39,756 nt of DNA from OLB6 sp964493635 (GTDB taxonomy: Bacteria > Bacteroidota > Ignavibacteria > Kapaibacteriales > Kapaibacteriaceae): contig CAZBOW010000021.1 of NCBI GenBank assembly GCA_964493635.1, positions 1-39,756 of the forward strand, in the 5' to 3' direction. Each line of letters starts with the position of its first letter. The stretch's first letter is position 1. Below, piece by piece: positions 7,780-15,033 of this stretch. The notes beneath the pieces are model-generated. The model did no database searches. It was given only the letters and a program-made list of their open reading frames with translations, and had not been told where the DNA came from. The translations under genes were made by a program, and so were the position numbers.

Positions 7780-9203
7780 TAGTCCATAATCTTTCTCAGG
7801 AAGGCAGGCTGACTGCTGCCTCCGCGACCTGATGCTGCCTTGCGTGGCCGAAGGAAGGCATCTTGTTGCATCTCCTGCTGTTGATCGTCGTCATGCTGGT
7901 GTTGAACGATCGGATCAATCATATCAACGGAAGGCTTCACAGCGGGTTGTTCCGACGAGACTGGTGTTTCTACCACGCGACGGATCGTGACGGTTGGCTT
8001 TGTTGCCGAAACCGGCGTCTCGGTGTGAGCCTGCTGCAGAGTGCTTCTTCTCCAGATCGCCGGCTGCTCTAGGTCAGAGCGGTCCACCGTACCGTGTGCA
8101 CGAAGGAGGTCGGATGCCGGCAGGATCGTGGCCGTTGGTGCCGTTGGCATTGCGGGAGTTTCTGCTACAGGAGTAGGCATCGGAGTAGGTGTCGGCGTTG
8201 ACGTCGGCGACGTTGTTGCCGATGGAAGCACCGGTGCTACCGTTGCCGTGCGAAAGCCGGTAGCAACAACGGTTACCGAAATGGCATCGTCCATGGCCTC
8301 GTCGATCACCACACCATGGATCAGGTTGGCATCTTCACCGGCCGCTTTCTGAACACAGGAGATGGCCTCATTCACTTCGTGCATCGTCAACGAGGAGCCA
8401 CCAGTGATGTTCACCAAGAGCCCCTTGGCACCAAAGATCTGCATACCCTCAAGGATCGGGGAGTTCAACGCATTCTGCGATGCTTCCATCGCACGGCGCT
8501 CGCCGGTTGCGATACCGATTCCCATTAGCGCATCACCTTGGTTCCGCATCACCGTGACAACGTCGGCAAAGTCCACGTTGATGATACCCTCGTGCAGGAT
8601 GATGTCGGCAATACCCTTCGTTGCGTTGTACAGGACTTCATCAGCGCGCTCGAGTGCCTGTTTGAAGGGTACGGAGGCATCCACAACCGACAGGATACGA
8701 TCGTTCGGGATTACAATCAGGGCGTCGACGTTTTCGCGTAACGCACTAATGCCGTGTTCAGCAACCGTTGAGCGTTTCTTATTCTCGAAGCTGAAGGGCC
8801 GCGTAACGATGCCAACAACCAGCATCCCCATTTCGCGTGCTTCGCGGGCAATGACCGGCGCTGCGCCTGTACCGGTGCCACCGCCCATGCCAGCTGTCAC
8901 AAACAGCATATCTGCGCCTGCGATCGCATCCCGCACATCAGCTAGGCTTTCTTCAACGGCACTCTTCCCCACTTCGGGATTCGCCCCTGCGCCCAACCCG
9001 CGCGTTGTTTCCGAGCCCAGCTGCAGTTTTACCGACGCAGGGTTCTTCATGAGCGCCTGGTTATCCGTGTTGGCAGCGATGAACTCTACGTGGTCGAGAC
9101 CACGAGAAATCATTGTGCGTACGGCATTACCACCGGCACCACCTACGCCTACAACCTTGAGGCGTGCATTGGAAACTGTTGACAGGTCGAGTTCAATCGG
9201 CAT
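7779..9203 (-). CDS. ftsZ: cell division protein FtsZ
   Basis: The 474-residue tubulin-like GTPase that forms the division ring. The GTPase core (about residues 10-320) shows GVGGAGGNAV, the NTD motif of the guanine loop, the tubulin signature GGGTGTG (107-113), and the T7-loop segment NVDFADV. After it comes a long linker of about 120 residues rich in Pro, Thr, Ala and Gln, including short Pro-Thr repeats, and a conserved C-terminal peptide ending PAFLRKIMD, the likely FtsA-binding tail. The ATG at 9203 is chosen over a GTG at 9224 because a run of six G lies three bases upstream and the GTG would overlap the ftsA stop. It is last in the ftsQ-ftsA-ftsZ cluster. The linker is long compared with E. 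coli FtsZ. Confidence 0.97.
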   Translation of the reverse strand: MPIELDLSTVSNARLKVVGVGGAGGNAVRTMISRGLDHVEFIAANTDNQALMKNPASVKLQLGSETTRGLGAGANPEVGKSAVEESLADVRDAIAGADMLFVTAGMGGGTGTGAAPVIAREAREMGMLVVGIVTRPFSFENKKRSTVAEHGISALRENVDALIVIPNDRILSVVDASVPFKQALERADEVLYNATKGIADIILHEGIINVDFADVVTVMRNQGDALMGIGIATGERRAMEASQNALNSPILEGMQIFGAKGLLVNITGGSSLTMHEVNEAISCVQKAAGEDANLIHGVVIDEAMDDAISVTVVATGFRTATVAPVLPSATTSPTSTPTPTPMPTPVAETPAMPTAPTATILPASDLLRAHGTVDRSDLEQPAIWRRSTLQQAHTETPVSATKPTVTIRRVVETPVSSEQPAVKPSVDMIDPIVQHQHDDDQQQEMQQDAFLRPRKAASGRGGSSQPAFLRKIMD

Positions 9204-9223
9204 GTTCCCCCCGATCGGATTCA

Positions 9224-10600
9224 CTAAAAGTTTTCAAACCATTGTTTCACACGGGCCAGGAGTGGTTCCTTTCCGGCGGGTGCCGGTGTGGAACTGCCAG
9301 ACTGCTGCGCAGGTTGCTGCGACCGTTGCTGCGTCCGTTGCTGCTGGGCCGATTGCTGCTTCGGCGTCGCTTGTGCTGCTGAACCGTGATCATCATCCTC
9401 AAACTCACTTGCGTGCTCTACCGAATACAACGCCAGGCCAACGGCCGTTGCAAATGTTGGAGCACTGACTTCCTTGGCGAAACCATCACTGCTGAAACCA
9501 CGCGGAATGCCAATATTCACCGGCATGCGGTAGAGCTTTCCGGCCACGGTCTCCGATCCACGCAGCATCGAGCTGCCACCCGTTACGATGACGCCAGCCG
9601 AGATGTGCTGCGACCATCCAGAATCCATCAGGCGCTGCATGGCCAGCTCGAAGATTTCCTCAACGCGAGGCTCGATAATCTGGCAGAGGATCGACTTACT
9701 GAGTTCGGTTGGCGTGCGGCCCGGTACACCTTGCACCTGAAATACCTCATCGCGCATGATGCTATCGGATGCGGCATGGCCGTGATCAACCTTGATTCGC
9801 TCGGCGTCGATATTGCGGATGCCCAAGACGGCAACGATGTCGTCCGTGACCTTCTGGCCTGCAATCGACACGATGGCAGCATAGCGCAGCACGTTGTCTT
9901 TGAAGACCGCGACGTCCGTAGTTCCCCCACCGATATCGATGATTGCTACGCCCACTTCCTTCTCAGCATCGTCTAGGACGGCATAGGCACTGGCAAGGGG
10001 CTGGAGCACAAGGGCATCCACGTGCAGGTCGGCACGCTCGGCACAGCGGTAGATGTTCTCCACTGCCGTTGACGAAGCCGTGATGACCAACGCATTGGCT
10101 TCAAGGCGCTTTCCGCTCATCCCGAGGGGGTCGGAAATGCCGTCTTGACCATCGATCACATATTCCTGCGGAATCACATGCAGGATGCGACGATCCGGTG
10201 TGATGCGGACCTGCGCCAGCTCGTGGTGAAGACGACGAATGTCGGTAGCCGAAATCTCGGATGATGTTGTGGTGACGATCGCACGTGTGTGGAACGTGCT
10301 GATGTGATCGCCGGCTACGCCAATAACAACGCTGCGAATGGTTGACCCGGATTGTTGTTCAGCCTTTTCAATCGCAATCCGTATGGCATCAGCCGTCTTG
10401 CCGATGTTGGTGACCACGCCTCGTTTCAGGCCGTCGCATGGAGCAACGCCTACGCCAATGATATCAATCTTGCCGGTCACCCGATCCTCGGAGGCGACCA
10501 CCGCACATACCTTCGTCGTACCAATGTCGAGTCCCACATGGATGGTGGGTTCGTACGTCTCGGGTGCTGCAGTTTGGACGGATTGGGTAGCAGTGCTCAT
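9224..10600 (-). CDS. ftsA: cell division protein FtsA
   Basis: The 458-residue actin-like protein that tethers FtsZ to the membrane. The actin fold is shown by VGLDIGTTKVCAVVA near residue 20, the GDHIS segment, the phosphate-2 loop IIDIGGGTTDVAVF, and VIVTGGSSMLRG. Near the C-terminus a Gln/Ser-rich disordered stretch (about 40 residues) leads to LLARVKQWFENF, a short amphipathic helix expected to bind the membrane. The ATG at 10600 overlaps the ftsQ stop by one base (TGATG) and has GGGGGA upstream, so translation is probably coupled to ftsQ. ftsZ follows 20 bases later. The combination of a Gln-rich linker here with a Pro/Thr-rich linker in FtsZ is noted as a lineage trait. Confidence 0.96.
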   Translation of the reverse strand: MSTATQSVQTAAPETYEPTIHVGLDIGTTKVCAVVASEDRVTGKIDIIGVGVAPCDGLKRGVVTNIGKTADAIRIAIEKAEQQSGSTIRSVVIGVAGDHISTFHTRAIVTTTSSEISATDIRRLHHELAQVRITPDRRILHVIPQEYVIDGQDGISDPLGMSGKRLEANALVITASSTAVENIYRCAERADLHVDALVLQPLASAYAVLDDAEKEVGVAIIDIGGGTTDVAVFKDNVLRYAAIVSIAGQKVTDDIVAVLGIRNIDAERIKVDHGHAASDSIMRDEVFQVQGVPGRTPTELSKSILCQIIEPRVEEIFELAMQRLMDSGWSQHISAGVIVTGGSSMLRGSETVAGKLYRMPVNIGIPRGFSSDGFAKEVSAPTFATAVGLALYSVEHASEFEDDDHGSAAQATPKQQSAQQQRTQQRSQQPAQQSGSSTPAPAGKEPLLARVKQWFENF

Positions 10601-11412
10601 CAAGCATCCCCCTTCATACCAGCACTGGGCTGTGGTAGCTCTCCAGCTTGGCGCACAACAACGTGTCGGCTCCAGCGCAGATCCACTTCGGCGTAATGAG
10701 GGATGGCTCCACTGCGAACGGCGCGATCCCAGAAGACGTTCATGTCGGCGAACGCTTCGCGGTACCGCTGCACTTCGGGCAGTCCGATTCGCCAGGTGTT
10801 GTGATCAGCAACAATCAACAAATCACCACCGGGGCGCTCGGCAAGTTCCGAAATCGTGGCGTACAGGTTTGGCGAGAGTTCACGCTGTGCTGTGAGCAGC
10901 ACGCGTACCATGGTAGCAATGCTGCTGGAGGTGTCGGGCCGAAGAAGGGGCAGCGTGTGTGGCACAACGCACAATGTTGGCGGAAGAACCGTGCCATCGG
11001 CATCGACATACCGCAGCGAGCCGTCGCGTTGAACAATCTGCGCCACCGGCGTGCGCTCTTGAATCAGGGCCTCGATGCCACGAACACCGCAGAAGTACAC
11101 CGTGGCCGTCCGAACGAAGGGGATGCGCTCAAGGCTGTCGCGGACATCAGCAAGATTCACATGCCGGTACTCGGTGCCGTATACCTGTTGGAGAACAGCA
11201 TGAACAGCACTGTGACTCAAGCGCGTAACGCCCTCGGCACGGCTGGTTTCGATGTGCTGTTTTCCCAGCCAGTGGTGGGCCGCTAGGGAAGCAAAGGCCA
11301 GAAACAGAAGAGAGACCACCACCCCCGATGAACGTCGCGGTTCATCGAACACGGTCTGCTCTCCACGTCCTCTCTGCAACACTGCATGCCTCGCGAAAAT
11401 GTGGACAACCAT
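10600..11412 (-). CDS. ftsQ: cell division protein FtsQ/DivIB
   Basis: A 270-residue bitopic division protein. After about 28 cytoplasmic residues there is one membrane segment (GVVVSLLFLAFASLAAH), then a POTRA-like region with the typical VRDSLERIPFVRTATV pattern, then the beta domain (TPVAQIVQRDGSLRYVDADG, later LPEVQRYREAF). Sequence similarity in this family is low, so the call rests on topology, these patterns and position ahead of ftsA and ftsZ. The ATG at 11412 has no strong ribosome-binding site. DnaA-box-like sequences lie just inside the 5' end (11400) and directly upstream (11419, 11431), and a TACCTTTG promoter element is at 11547-11554. The usual murC/ddl genes are not upstream, so the cluster starts here. 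Confidence 0.88.
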   Translation of the reverse strand: MVVHIFARHAVLQRGRGEQTVFDEPRRSSGVVVSLLFLAFASLAAHHWLGKQHIETSRAEGVTRLSHSAVHAVLQQVYGTEYRHVNLADVRDSLERIPFVRTATVYFCGVRGIEALIQERTPVAQIVQRDGSLRYVDADGTVLPPTLCVVPHTLPLLRPDTSSSIATMVRVLLTAQRELSPNLYATISELAERPGGDLLIVADHNTWRIGLPEVQRYREAFADMNVFWDRAVRSGAIPHYAEVDLRWSRHVVVRQAGELPQPSAGMKGDA

Positions 11413-11624
11413 CGAACTTTATCCACACCATGTGGACAACGATCTCTGGTTCTGTTCCCCCCTACCGATCCACGCTCGGTAAGCTTACGGTACGCTGTCG
11501 GCTTGCGAACGATATCCTGTTTACAAACCTTATGCTTACAACGTCACAAAGGTACACGCTGACATCACATTACGCAAGACGCGAAATGTTGAAAACATCA
11601 GGTTTTCACAACAGGTTATCCACA
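11400..11624. other. DnaA-box cluster, candidate replication origin (oriC) or DnaA-controlled ftsQ leader
   Basis: Four 9-base DnaA-box sequences lie within 225 bases: TGTGGACAA at 11400-11408 (one mismatch, reverse), TTATCCACA at 11419-11427 (perfect), TGTGGACAA at 11431-11439 (one mismatch, reverse; forms an inverted pair with the previous box across three bases), and TTATCCACA at 11616-11624 (perfect). A further perfect box, TGTGGATAA, is at 12088-12096 inside the next gene. The stretch between (about 11505-11615) is more AT-rich than its surroundings and includes GAAAAC/GTTTTC arms, as might suit a DNA-unwinding element. The 271 bases 11413-11683 hold no gene. dnaA and dnaN are not in the window, so the alternative is regulation of ftsQAZ by DnaA. 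Confidence 0.55.
11547..11554 (-). promoter_or_regulatory. Bacteroidota-type -7 promoter element (TACCTTTG) for ftsQAZ
   Basis: A perfect TAnnTTTG on the minus strand, identical to the speB element, 135 bases upstream of ftsQ. The DnaA-box pair at 11419-11439 would lie in the transcribed leader between this element and the ftsQ start. Confidence 0.4.
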
Positions 11625-11683
11625 GGAAGTGGAAAGAGGAACGTGGGAAGAGGGAGAGCCCGCAAGAATCCCCTACGAATCCC

Positions 11684-12475
11684 CTACGACAGGGCACGTG
11701 TCCGACCTCCGTCAACAAGGAGACTGGTGCCGGTGATGTAGGATGCTGCCGGCGAGGCAAGAAAGGCCACGGCGTTGGCGATCTCGGAGGGTTGCGCAAA
11801 CCGTCCAGCTGGAATCTCTGCAAGCAGCTCAGCTCGGATGTGGTCGGACGAACATCCCGCAACCGTGGCCTTACGGTCGATAATTCCCTCCAGACGCTGG
11901 GTCTCCGTAGCGCCCGGCAGGACGTTGTTCACCGTAATGCCAAAGCCTGCCACCTCGGTAGCAAGGGTCTTCGCCCAGCTGGCCATTGCTCCGCGTACGG
12001 TGTTGCTTACGCCCAGTCCCTCGATCGGCTGCTTCGTGGACGTCGACACGATGTTGATAAACCTGCCGTACCCAGCTTGCTTCATAGTGTGGATAACGGC
12101 CTGCATGAGTACATGGCTTGCAAGTACATGATTCTGAAATGCTTGAGTGAGCGCATCTACAGTGGCTTCTTGCAGTAATCCACCGGGAGGTCCACCGGTG
12201 TTGTTGATAACGATATGCAGCGGGCCAGCCTCTTTCACATAGTTTTCCACTGCATGTTGAAAGGCTGCGGCCTGAGAAACGTCGGCCACGAGGTACCGAT
12301 GCTGCTGACCCTGGGGGGTAGGCAGCTCGGCGACAACTGCCGCAAGACGATCTTCCGACCGAGCCATGGCCGTAACGATTGCCCCATTAAGAGCCAACTC
12401 GTGTGCTACTGCATGCCCAATTCCCATCGACGCGCCCCCGACCAGGGCATGTTTGCCGTGCAATACCAGTTCCAT
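11684..12475 (-). CDS. SDR-family oxidoreductase with atypical active site
   Basis: A 263-residue Rossmann-fold short-chain dehydrogenase-like protein. The cofactor motif GGASMGIG (13-20), the NNTGG motif (91-95), the serines at about 144-146 and the C-terminal ASYITGTSLLVDGG are clear. At the position of the usual YxxxK catalytic pair the sequence reads GVSNTVRGA, so Tyr is replaced by Ser157 and Lys by Arg161. This LSN/VSN...R pattern is known in a subgroup annotated as 3-oxoacyl-ACP-reductase-like, so it is a natural variant and not an error; its activity is unknown to me. It is transcribed divergently from the 3-hydroxyanthranilate dioxygenase gene 72 bases away. From memory such SDR genes sit near tryptophan-degradation genes in some Bacteroidota, so a role in handling 2-aminomuconate products is a possible inference. 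Confidence 0.85.
   Translation of the reverse strand: MELVLHGKHALVGGASMGIGHAVAHELALNGAIVTAMARSEDRLAAVVAELPTPQGQQHRYLVADVSQAAAFQHAVENYVKEAGPLHIVINNTGGPPGGLLQEATVDALTQAFQNHVLASHVLMQAVIHTMKQAGYGRFINIVSTSTKQPIEGLGVSNTVRGAMASWAKTLATEVAGFGITVNNVLPGATETQRLEGIIDRKATVAGCSSDHIRAELLAEIPAGRFAQPSEIANAVAFLASPAASYITGTSLLVDGGRTRALS
12088..12096 (-). promoter_or_regulatory. perfect DnaA box inside the SDR gene
   Basis: TGTGGATAA, the reverse complement of TTATCCACA. By eye the only perfect copies in the window are this one and those at 11419 and 11616, so it probably belongs to the same cluster. Confidence 0.4.
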
Positions 12476-12494
12476 AGTTCTCGGTTTCCTTCAG

Positions 12495-12502
12495 TAAGTT
12501 CG
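12495..12502 (+). promoter_or_regulatory. imperfect -7 promoter element (TAAGTTCG) for the dioxygenase gene
   Basis: One mismatch from TAnnTTTG, 45 bases upstream of the ATG at 12548, in the 72-base gap between divergent genes. panC has a similar TTCG variant. Confidence 0.3.
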
Positions 12503-12547
12503 AAGAGCAAGCTAGCAAACATCCAGAGAACCGTTAGGAGTGCAACC

Positions 12548-13072
12548 ATGGCTATCCAAGCCCCCTTCAATCTGAGTACATGGATTGATGAGCATCGCGA
12601 TCTGCTGCGCCCACCAGTGGGGAATGCCAAGGTGTTTGAAGATGGCGACTTCATCATCATGATCGTGGGTGGACCGAACTCGCGGAAGGACTACCACTTC
12701 AACCATGGTCAGGAGTTCTTCTACCAGCTGGAAGGCGACATTACCGTCAAGATCATCGACGACGGTACGCCTCGCGACATCCATATTAAACAGGGGGACG
12801 TTTTCCTCCTGCCCGGTGAAGTCCCTCACTCGCCCCAACGCCCTGCCAACACCGTGGGTATCGTGATTGAACGCAAACGGGCACCAGAAGAGCTCGATGC
12901 ATTCCAGTGGTACTGCGAGAATTGCGGTACGAAGCTGTATGAGGAGTTTTTGCCTCTGAAGGACATCGTCACGGAGCTCCCTCCCCTCTTCCAGCGATTC
13001 TACGGCGACTCTGCCAAGCGAACCTGTTCCTCCTGTGGTACAGTGATGGAACCGCCTATTCCACGGTCATAA
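12548..13072 (+). CDS. nbaC: 3-hydroxyanthranilate 3,4-dioxygenase
   Basis: A 174-residue cupin dioxygenase that opens the ring of 3-hydroxyanthranilate to 2-amino-3-carboxymuconate semialdehyde (ACMS). The length equals that of the well-studied bacterial enzymes. Catalytic residues are recognisable with a one-residue offset from the Cupriavidus enzyme: Arg46, His50, Glu56 and His94 for substrate and iron binding, and Arg98. The C-terminal rubredoxin-like iron site of bacterial forms is complete, with Cys123, Cys126, Cys160 and Cys163. The ATG at 12548 has an AGGAG ribosome-binding site seven bases upstream; longer in-frame starts would run into the divergent SDR gene. The ACMS decarboxylase gene follows after 25 bases. 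No quinolinate phosphoribosyltransferase, kynureninase or kynurenine monooxygenase gene is in the window. Confidence 0.95.
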   Translation: MAIQAPFNLSTWIDEHRDLLRPPVGNAKVFEDGDFIIMIVGGPNSRKDYHFNHGQEFFYQLEGDITVKIIDDGTPRDIHIKQGDVFLLPGEVPHSPQRPANTVGIVIERKRAPEELDAFQWYCENCGTKLYEEFLPLKDIVTELPPLFQRFYGDSAKRTCSSCGTVMEPPIPRS

Positions 13073-13092
13073 CGGTCATAACGGTCATAACG
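13063..13092 (+). repeat. 9-base tandem repeat between dioxygenase and decarboxylase genes
   Basis: Three copies of ACGGTCATA (13063-13071, 13072-13080, 13081-13089) plus a partial ACG. The first copy contains most of the dioxygenase stop codon and the array fills nearly all of the intergenic space. Probably replication slippage; a regulatory role is not evident. Confidence 0.9.
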
Positions 13093-13097
13093 AGTTC

Positions 13098-14108
13098 ATG
13101 AAGATCGACGCTCACGCCCACATTCTGCCCAAACACTGGCCTTCGCTCAAAGAGAAGTTCGGCTACGGAGGGTGGATCACTCTTGAGCACCTCGAGAGCG
13201 GCAATGCCCGCATGATGCGAGACGACGGGCGGTTCTTTCGCGAGATCGAGCCGAACTGCTGGGACCCCATGGCCATCCTGCGCGACATGGACGCCCATCA
13301 TGTGGACATGATGGTGCTCTGTACCGTGCCGGTGCTGTTTTCGTACTGGGCTCCAGCCGCGGATGCCTTGGAATGGTCTCGATTCTTGAATGACGAGCTA
13401 GCTGCCGTTACCGTTGCCCATCCCCGCCGATTTATTGGACTGGGAACCGTGCCCCTGCAGGACACCGCCCTTGCCATTGGCGAACTGGAGCGATGCGTCC
13501 GAGATCTGGGCATGCCGGGCGTGCAGATCGGGTCGAATGTCAATGGCAGAAATCTCGATGACCCTGCCCTGGAGCCGTTTTGGGCGGCAGCCGAGCACCT
13601 CCAGGCCGCAATCTTTGTCCATCCTTGGGAGATGCTCGGCTCGGACCGGAACCAGAAGTATTGGATGGATTGGCTGGTTGGCATGCCGGCGGAAACGACC
13701 AACGCGATTGCGTCGATGTTGTTTGGCGGGATCTTCGACCGATATCCCGATCTGCACGTACTGTTTGCTCATGCCGGCGGGTCGTTTCCGTTTACGCTGG
13801 GTCGGTTGTCGCATGGATGGGCCGTACGTCCAGACCTTGTTGATGTTAACGGTGTGTCAGATCCGCGCACGTATGCAGGAAAGTTCTGGGTAGACGGCAT
13901 CACGCATGATGCCGATGCCCTGCGCTACCTGCTGCGCGTCATGGGCCCCGACAAGGTTGCCTATGGTACCGACTATCCCTTTCCCCTCGGCGATCTGGAG
14001 CACGGGGCATTTCTGGATAGCATGTCGGACCTATCACCGCAGATTCTGCAACAGATTCGAGCGGAGAACGTTCTACGCTTCCTGCGGCGAACGCCAGATG
14101 CATTCTGA
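13098..14108 (+). CDS. nbaD: 2-amino-3-carboxymuconate-6-semialdehyde decarboxylase (ACMSD)
   Basis: A 336-residue amidohydrolase-fold enzyme that decarboxylates ACMS to 2-aminomuconate semialdehyde, steering the pathway toward catabolism and away from quinolinate and NAD. Zinc ligands are visible: DAHAH (His6, His8), FVHPWEM (His175) and YGTDYPFP (Asp292); FAHAGG (His225) matches the catalytic histidine and RFFREIEPNCWDP matches the substrate-binding arginine region. The length fits bacterial ACMSD. It starts 25 bases after the dioxygenase gene, with the 9-base tandem repeat between, and they clearly form an operon. A tRNA gene with its own promoter element follows. Downstream enzymes of the aminomuconate route are not in the window. 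Confidence 0.94.
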   Translation: MKIDAHAHILPKHWPSLKEKFGYGGWITLEHLESGNARMMRDDGRFFREIEPNCWDPMAILRDMDAHHVDMMVLCTVPVLFSYWAPAADALEWSRFLNDELAAVTVAHPRRFIGLGTVPLQDTALAIGELERCVRDLGMPGVQIGSNVNGRNLDDPALEPFWAAAEHLQAAIFVHPWEMLGSDRNQKYWMDWLVGMPAETTNAIASMLFGGIFDRYPDLHVLFAHAGGSFPFTLGRLSHGWAVRPDLVDVNGVSDPRTYAGKFWVDGITHDADALRYLLRVMGPDKVAYGTDYPFPLGDLEHGAFLDSMSDLSPQILQQIRAENVLRFLRRTPDAF

Positions 14109-14112
14109 TGCA

Positions 14113-14120
14113 TAGATTTG
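14113..14120 (+). promoter_or_regulatory. Bacteroidota-type -7 promoter element (TAGATTTG) for tRNA-Ser
   Basis: A perfect TAnnTTTG match ending 12 bases before the mature tRNA 5' end, leaving a short leader for RNase P. It lies just after the decarboxylase stop. Confidence 0.6.
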
Positions 14121-14132
14121 TATCGCTCGTCC

Positions 14133-14214
14133 GGAGGGCTCGCATAATGGTATTGCAGCTGTCTTGAAAACAGCCGACCGAAAGGTTGTGGGGGTTCGAG
14201 TCCCTCGCCCTCCG
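14133..14214 (+). tRNA. tRNA-Ser, anticodon UGA
   Basis: A complete cloverleaf can be drawn. The acceptor stem pairs GGAGGGC with GCCCTCC, with G as discriminator base. The D-arm contains AATGGTA. The anticodon stem GCTGT/ACAGC closes the loop CTTGAAA, so the anticodon is TGA, reading UCA serine codons. A long variable arm (GACC-GAAA-GGTT) marks it as class II, and the T-loop is TTCGAGT. CCA is not encoded and must be added after transcription. It has its own promoter element at 14113. Confidence 0.95.
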
Positions 14215-14256
14215 CGAATAGTTCACCCACCACTTACCACCTCAGGATTCACGTCC

Positions 14257-15021
14257 ATGAAGAATCTCATTGCTCTTGCCGCTGCAACAGTGCTGTTGAC
14301 CGCTGCCTGCTCCGATGACCCTGTAACCCCAACGACGGACAAGACCTACATCCCAAGCGCCACCGGCACCTACGTTATTCATAGCAACGAGAGCTATACA
14401 ACCGAAGGCACCATCGACGATGGTGAGGATTCCACGGTTGTCGTTGGCACAATGAGCATCACCGATGGTAAGGGCGTCACCAAGACCGGCATCATGCACA
14501 TTGCGTATATGTCCGGCGACCCGGTCGACACGCTGATCCTTGCCCAGGAAGGTTCGAAGGTGTACGGGCTGCTAGATCTTGAATTGGCCGCTGGTGATCA
14601 ATTCCCTCCCGTTAACCTGGGTACGCGCTGGATCCTCGTAGCCGATGCCAACGCCACGACGGAATGGTCGGCGCTGAGTGAAACCGTGCCGGGCATCCAA
14701 TTTGAATACCCTGGCGTGCCGGTACCACTTACAGCCGATGCGCAGTTCACGATGAACGTGGCCAAGCTTGCCGACACAACGATGACCATTGCCGGATCAT
14801 CGGTTCCGAGCGTAAAGTACAGCACCAACTTTGGCATCACAATCTCGATTGCTGGATTCCCGAACCCAATCGTTGTAAACCTCACATCGTTTGAGTACTA
14901 CGGAGAGAACGTGGGTCTGGTGCGCACGTCCCAGGATGCTGGCACGATCGAAACACCATTTGGTAGTCTCGACATCGACGGCTACAACAGCGTTGCCGTT
15001 CGGTACGGCACGCAGAACTAA
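14257..15021 (+). CDS. predicted lipoprotein of unknown function
   Basis: A 254-residue exported protein with no family I recognise. It has a lipoprotein signal peptide with the lipobox LTAAC, making Cys18 the lipidated residue; the following Ser-Asp-Asp suggests membrane retention, but sorting rules in this phylum are uncertain. The mature part is Thr/Ser/Gly-rich and looks mostly beta-strand. It contains only the lipobox cysteine. The ATG at 14257 follows 42 bases after the tRNA, so it could be co-transcribed with the tRNA, though no separate promoter was found. It converges on the PD40 protein gene 12 bases away. Function unknown. Confidence 0.82.
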   Translation: MKNLIALAAATVLLTAACSDDPVTPTTDKTYIPSATGTYVIHSNESYTTEGTIDDGEDSTVVVGTMSITDGKGVTKTGIMHIAYMSGDPVDTLILAQEGSKVYGLLDLELAAGDQFPPVNLGTRWILVADANATTEWSALSETVPGIQFEYPGVPVPLTADAQFTMNVAKLADTTMTIAGSSVPSVKYSTNFGITISIAGFPNPIVVNLTSFEYYGENVGLVRTSQDAGTIETPFGSLDIDGYNSVAVRYGTQN

Positions 15022-15033
15022 CGCGATCGAGTC

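Noticed and set aside
8362..9468. Long plus-strand open frame opposite ftsZ
   Set aside because: It is the complement of ftsZ and the end of ftsA; the product is low complexity and has no family resemblance, while the minus strand encodes clear FtsZ.
11413..11683. Small RNA or riboswitch upstream of ftsQ
   Set aside because: No convincing long stem or T tract; the DnaA-box cluster explains the conserved-looking sequence better.
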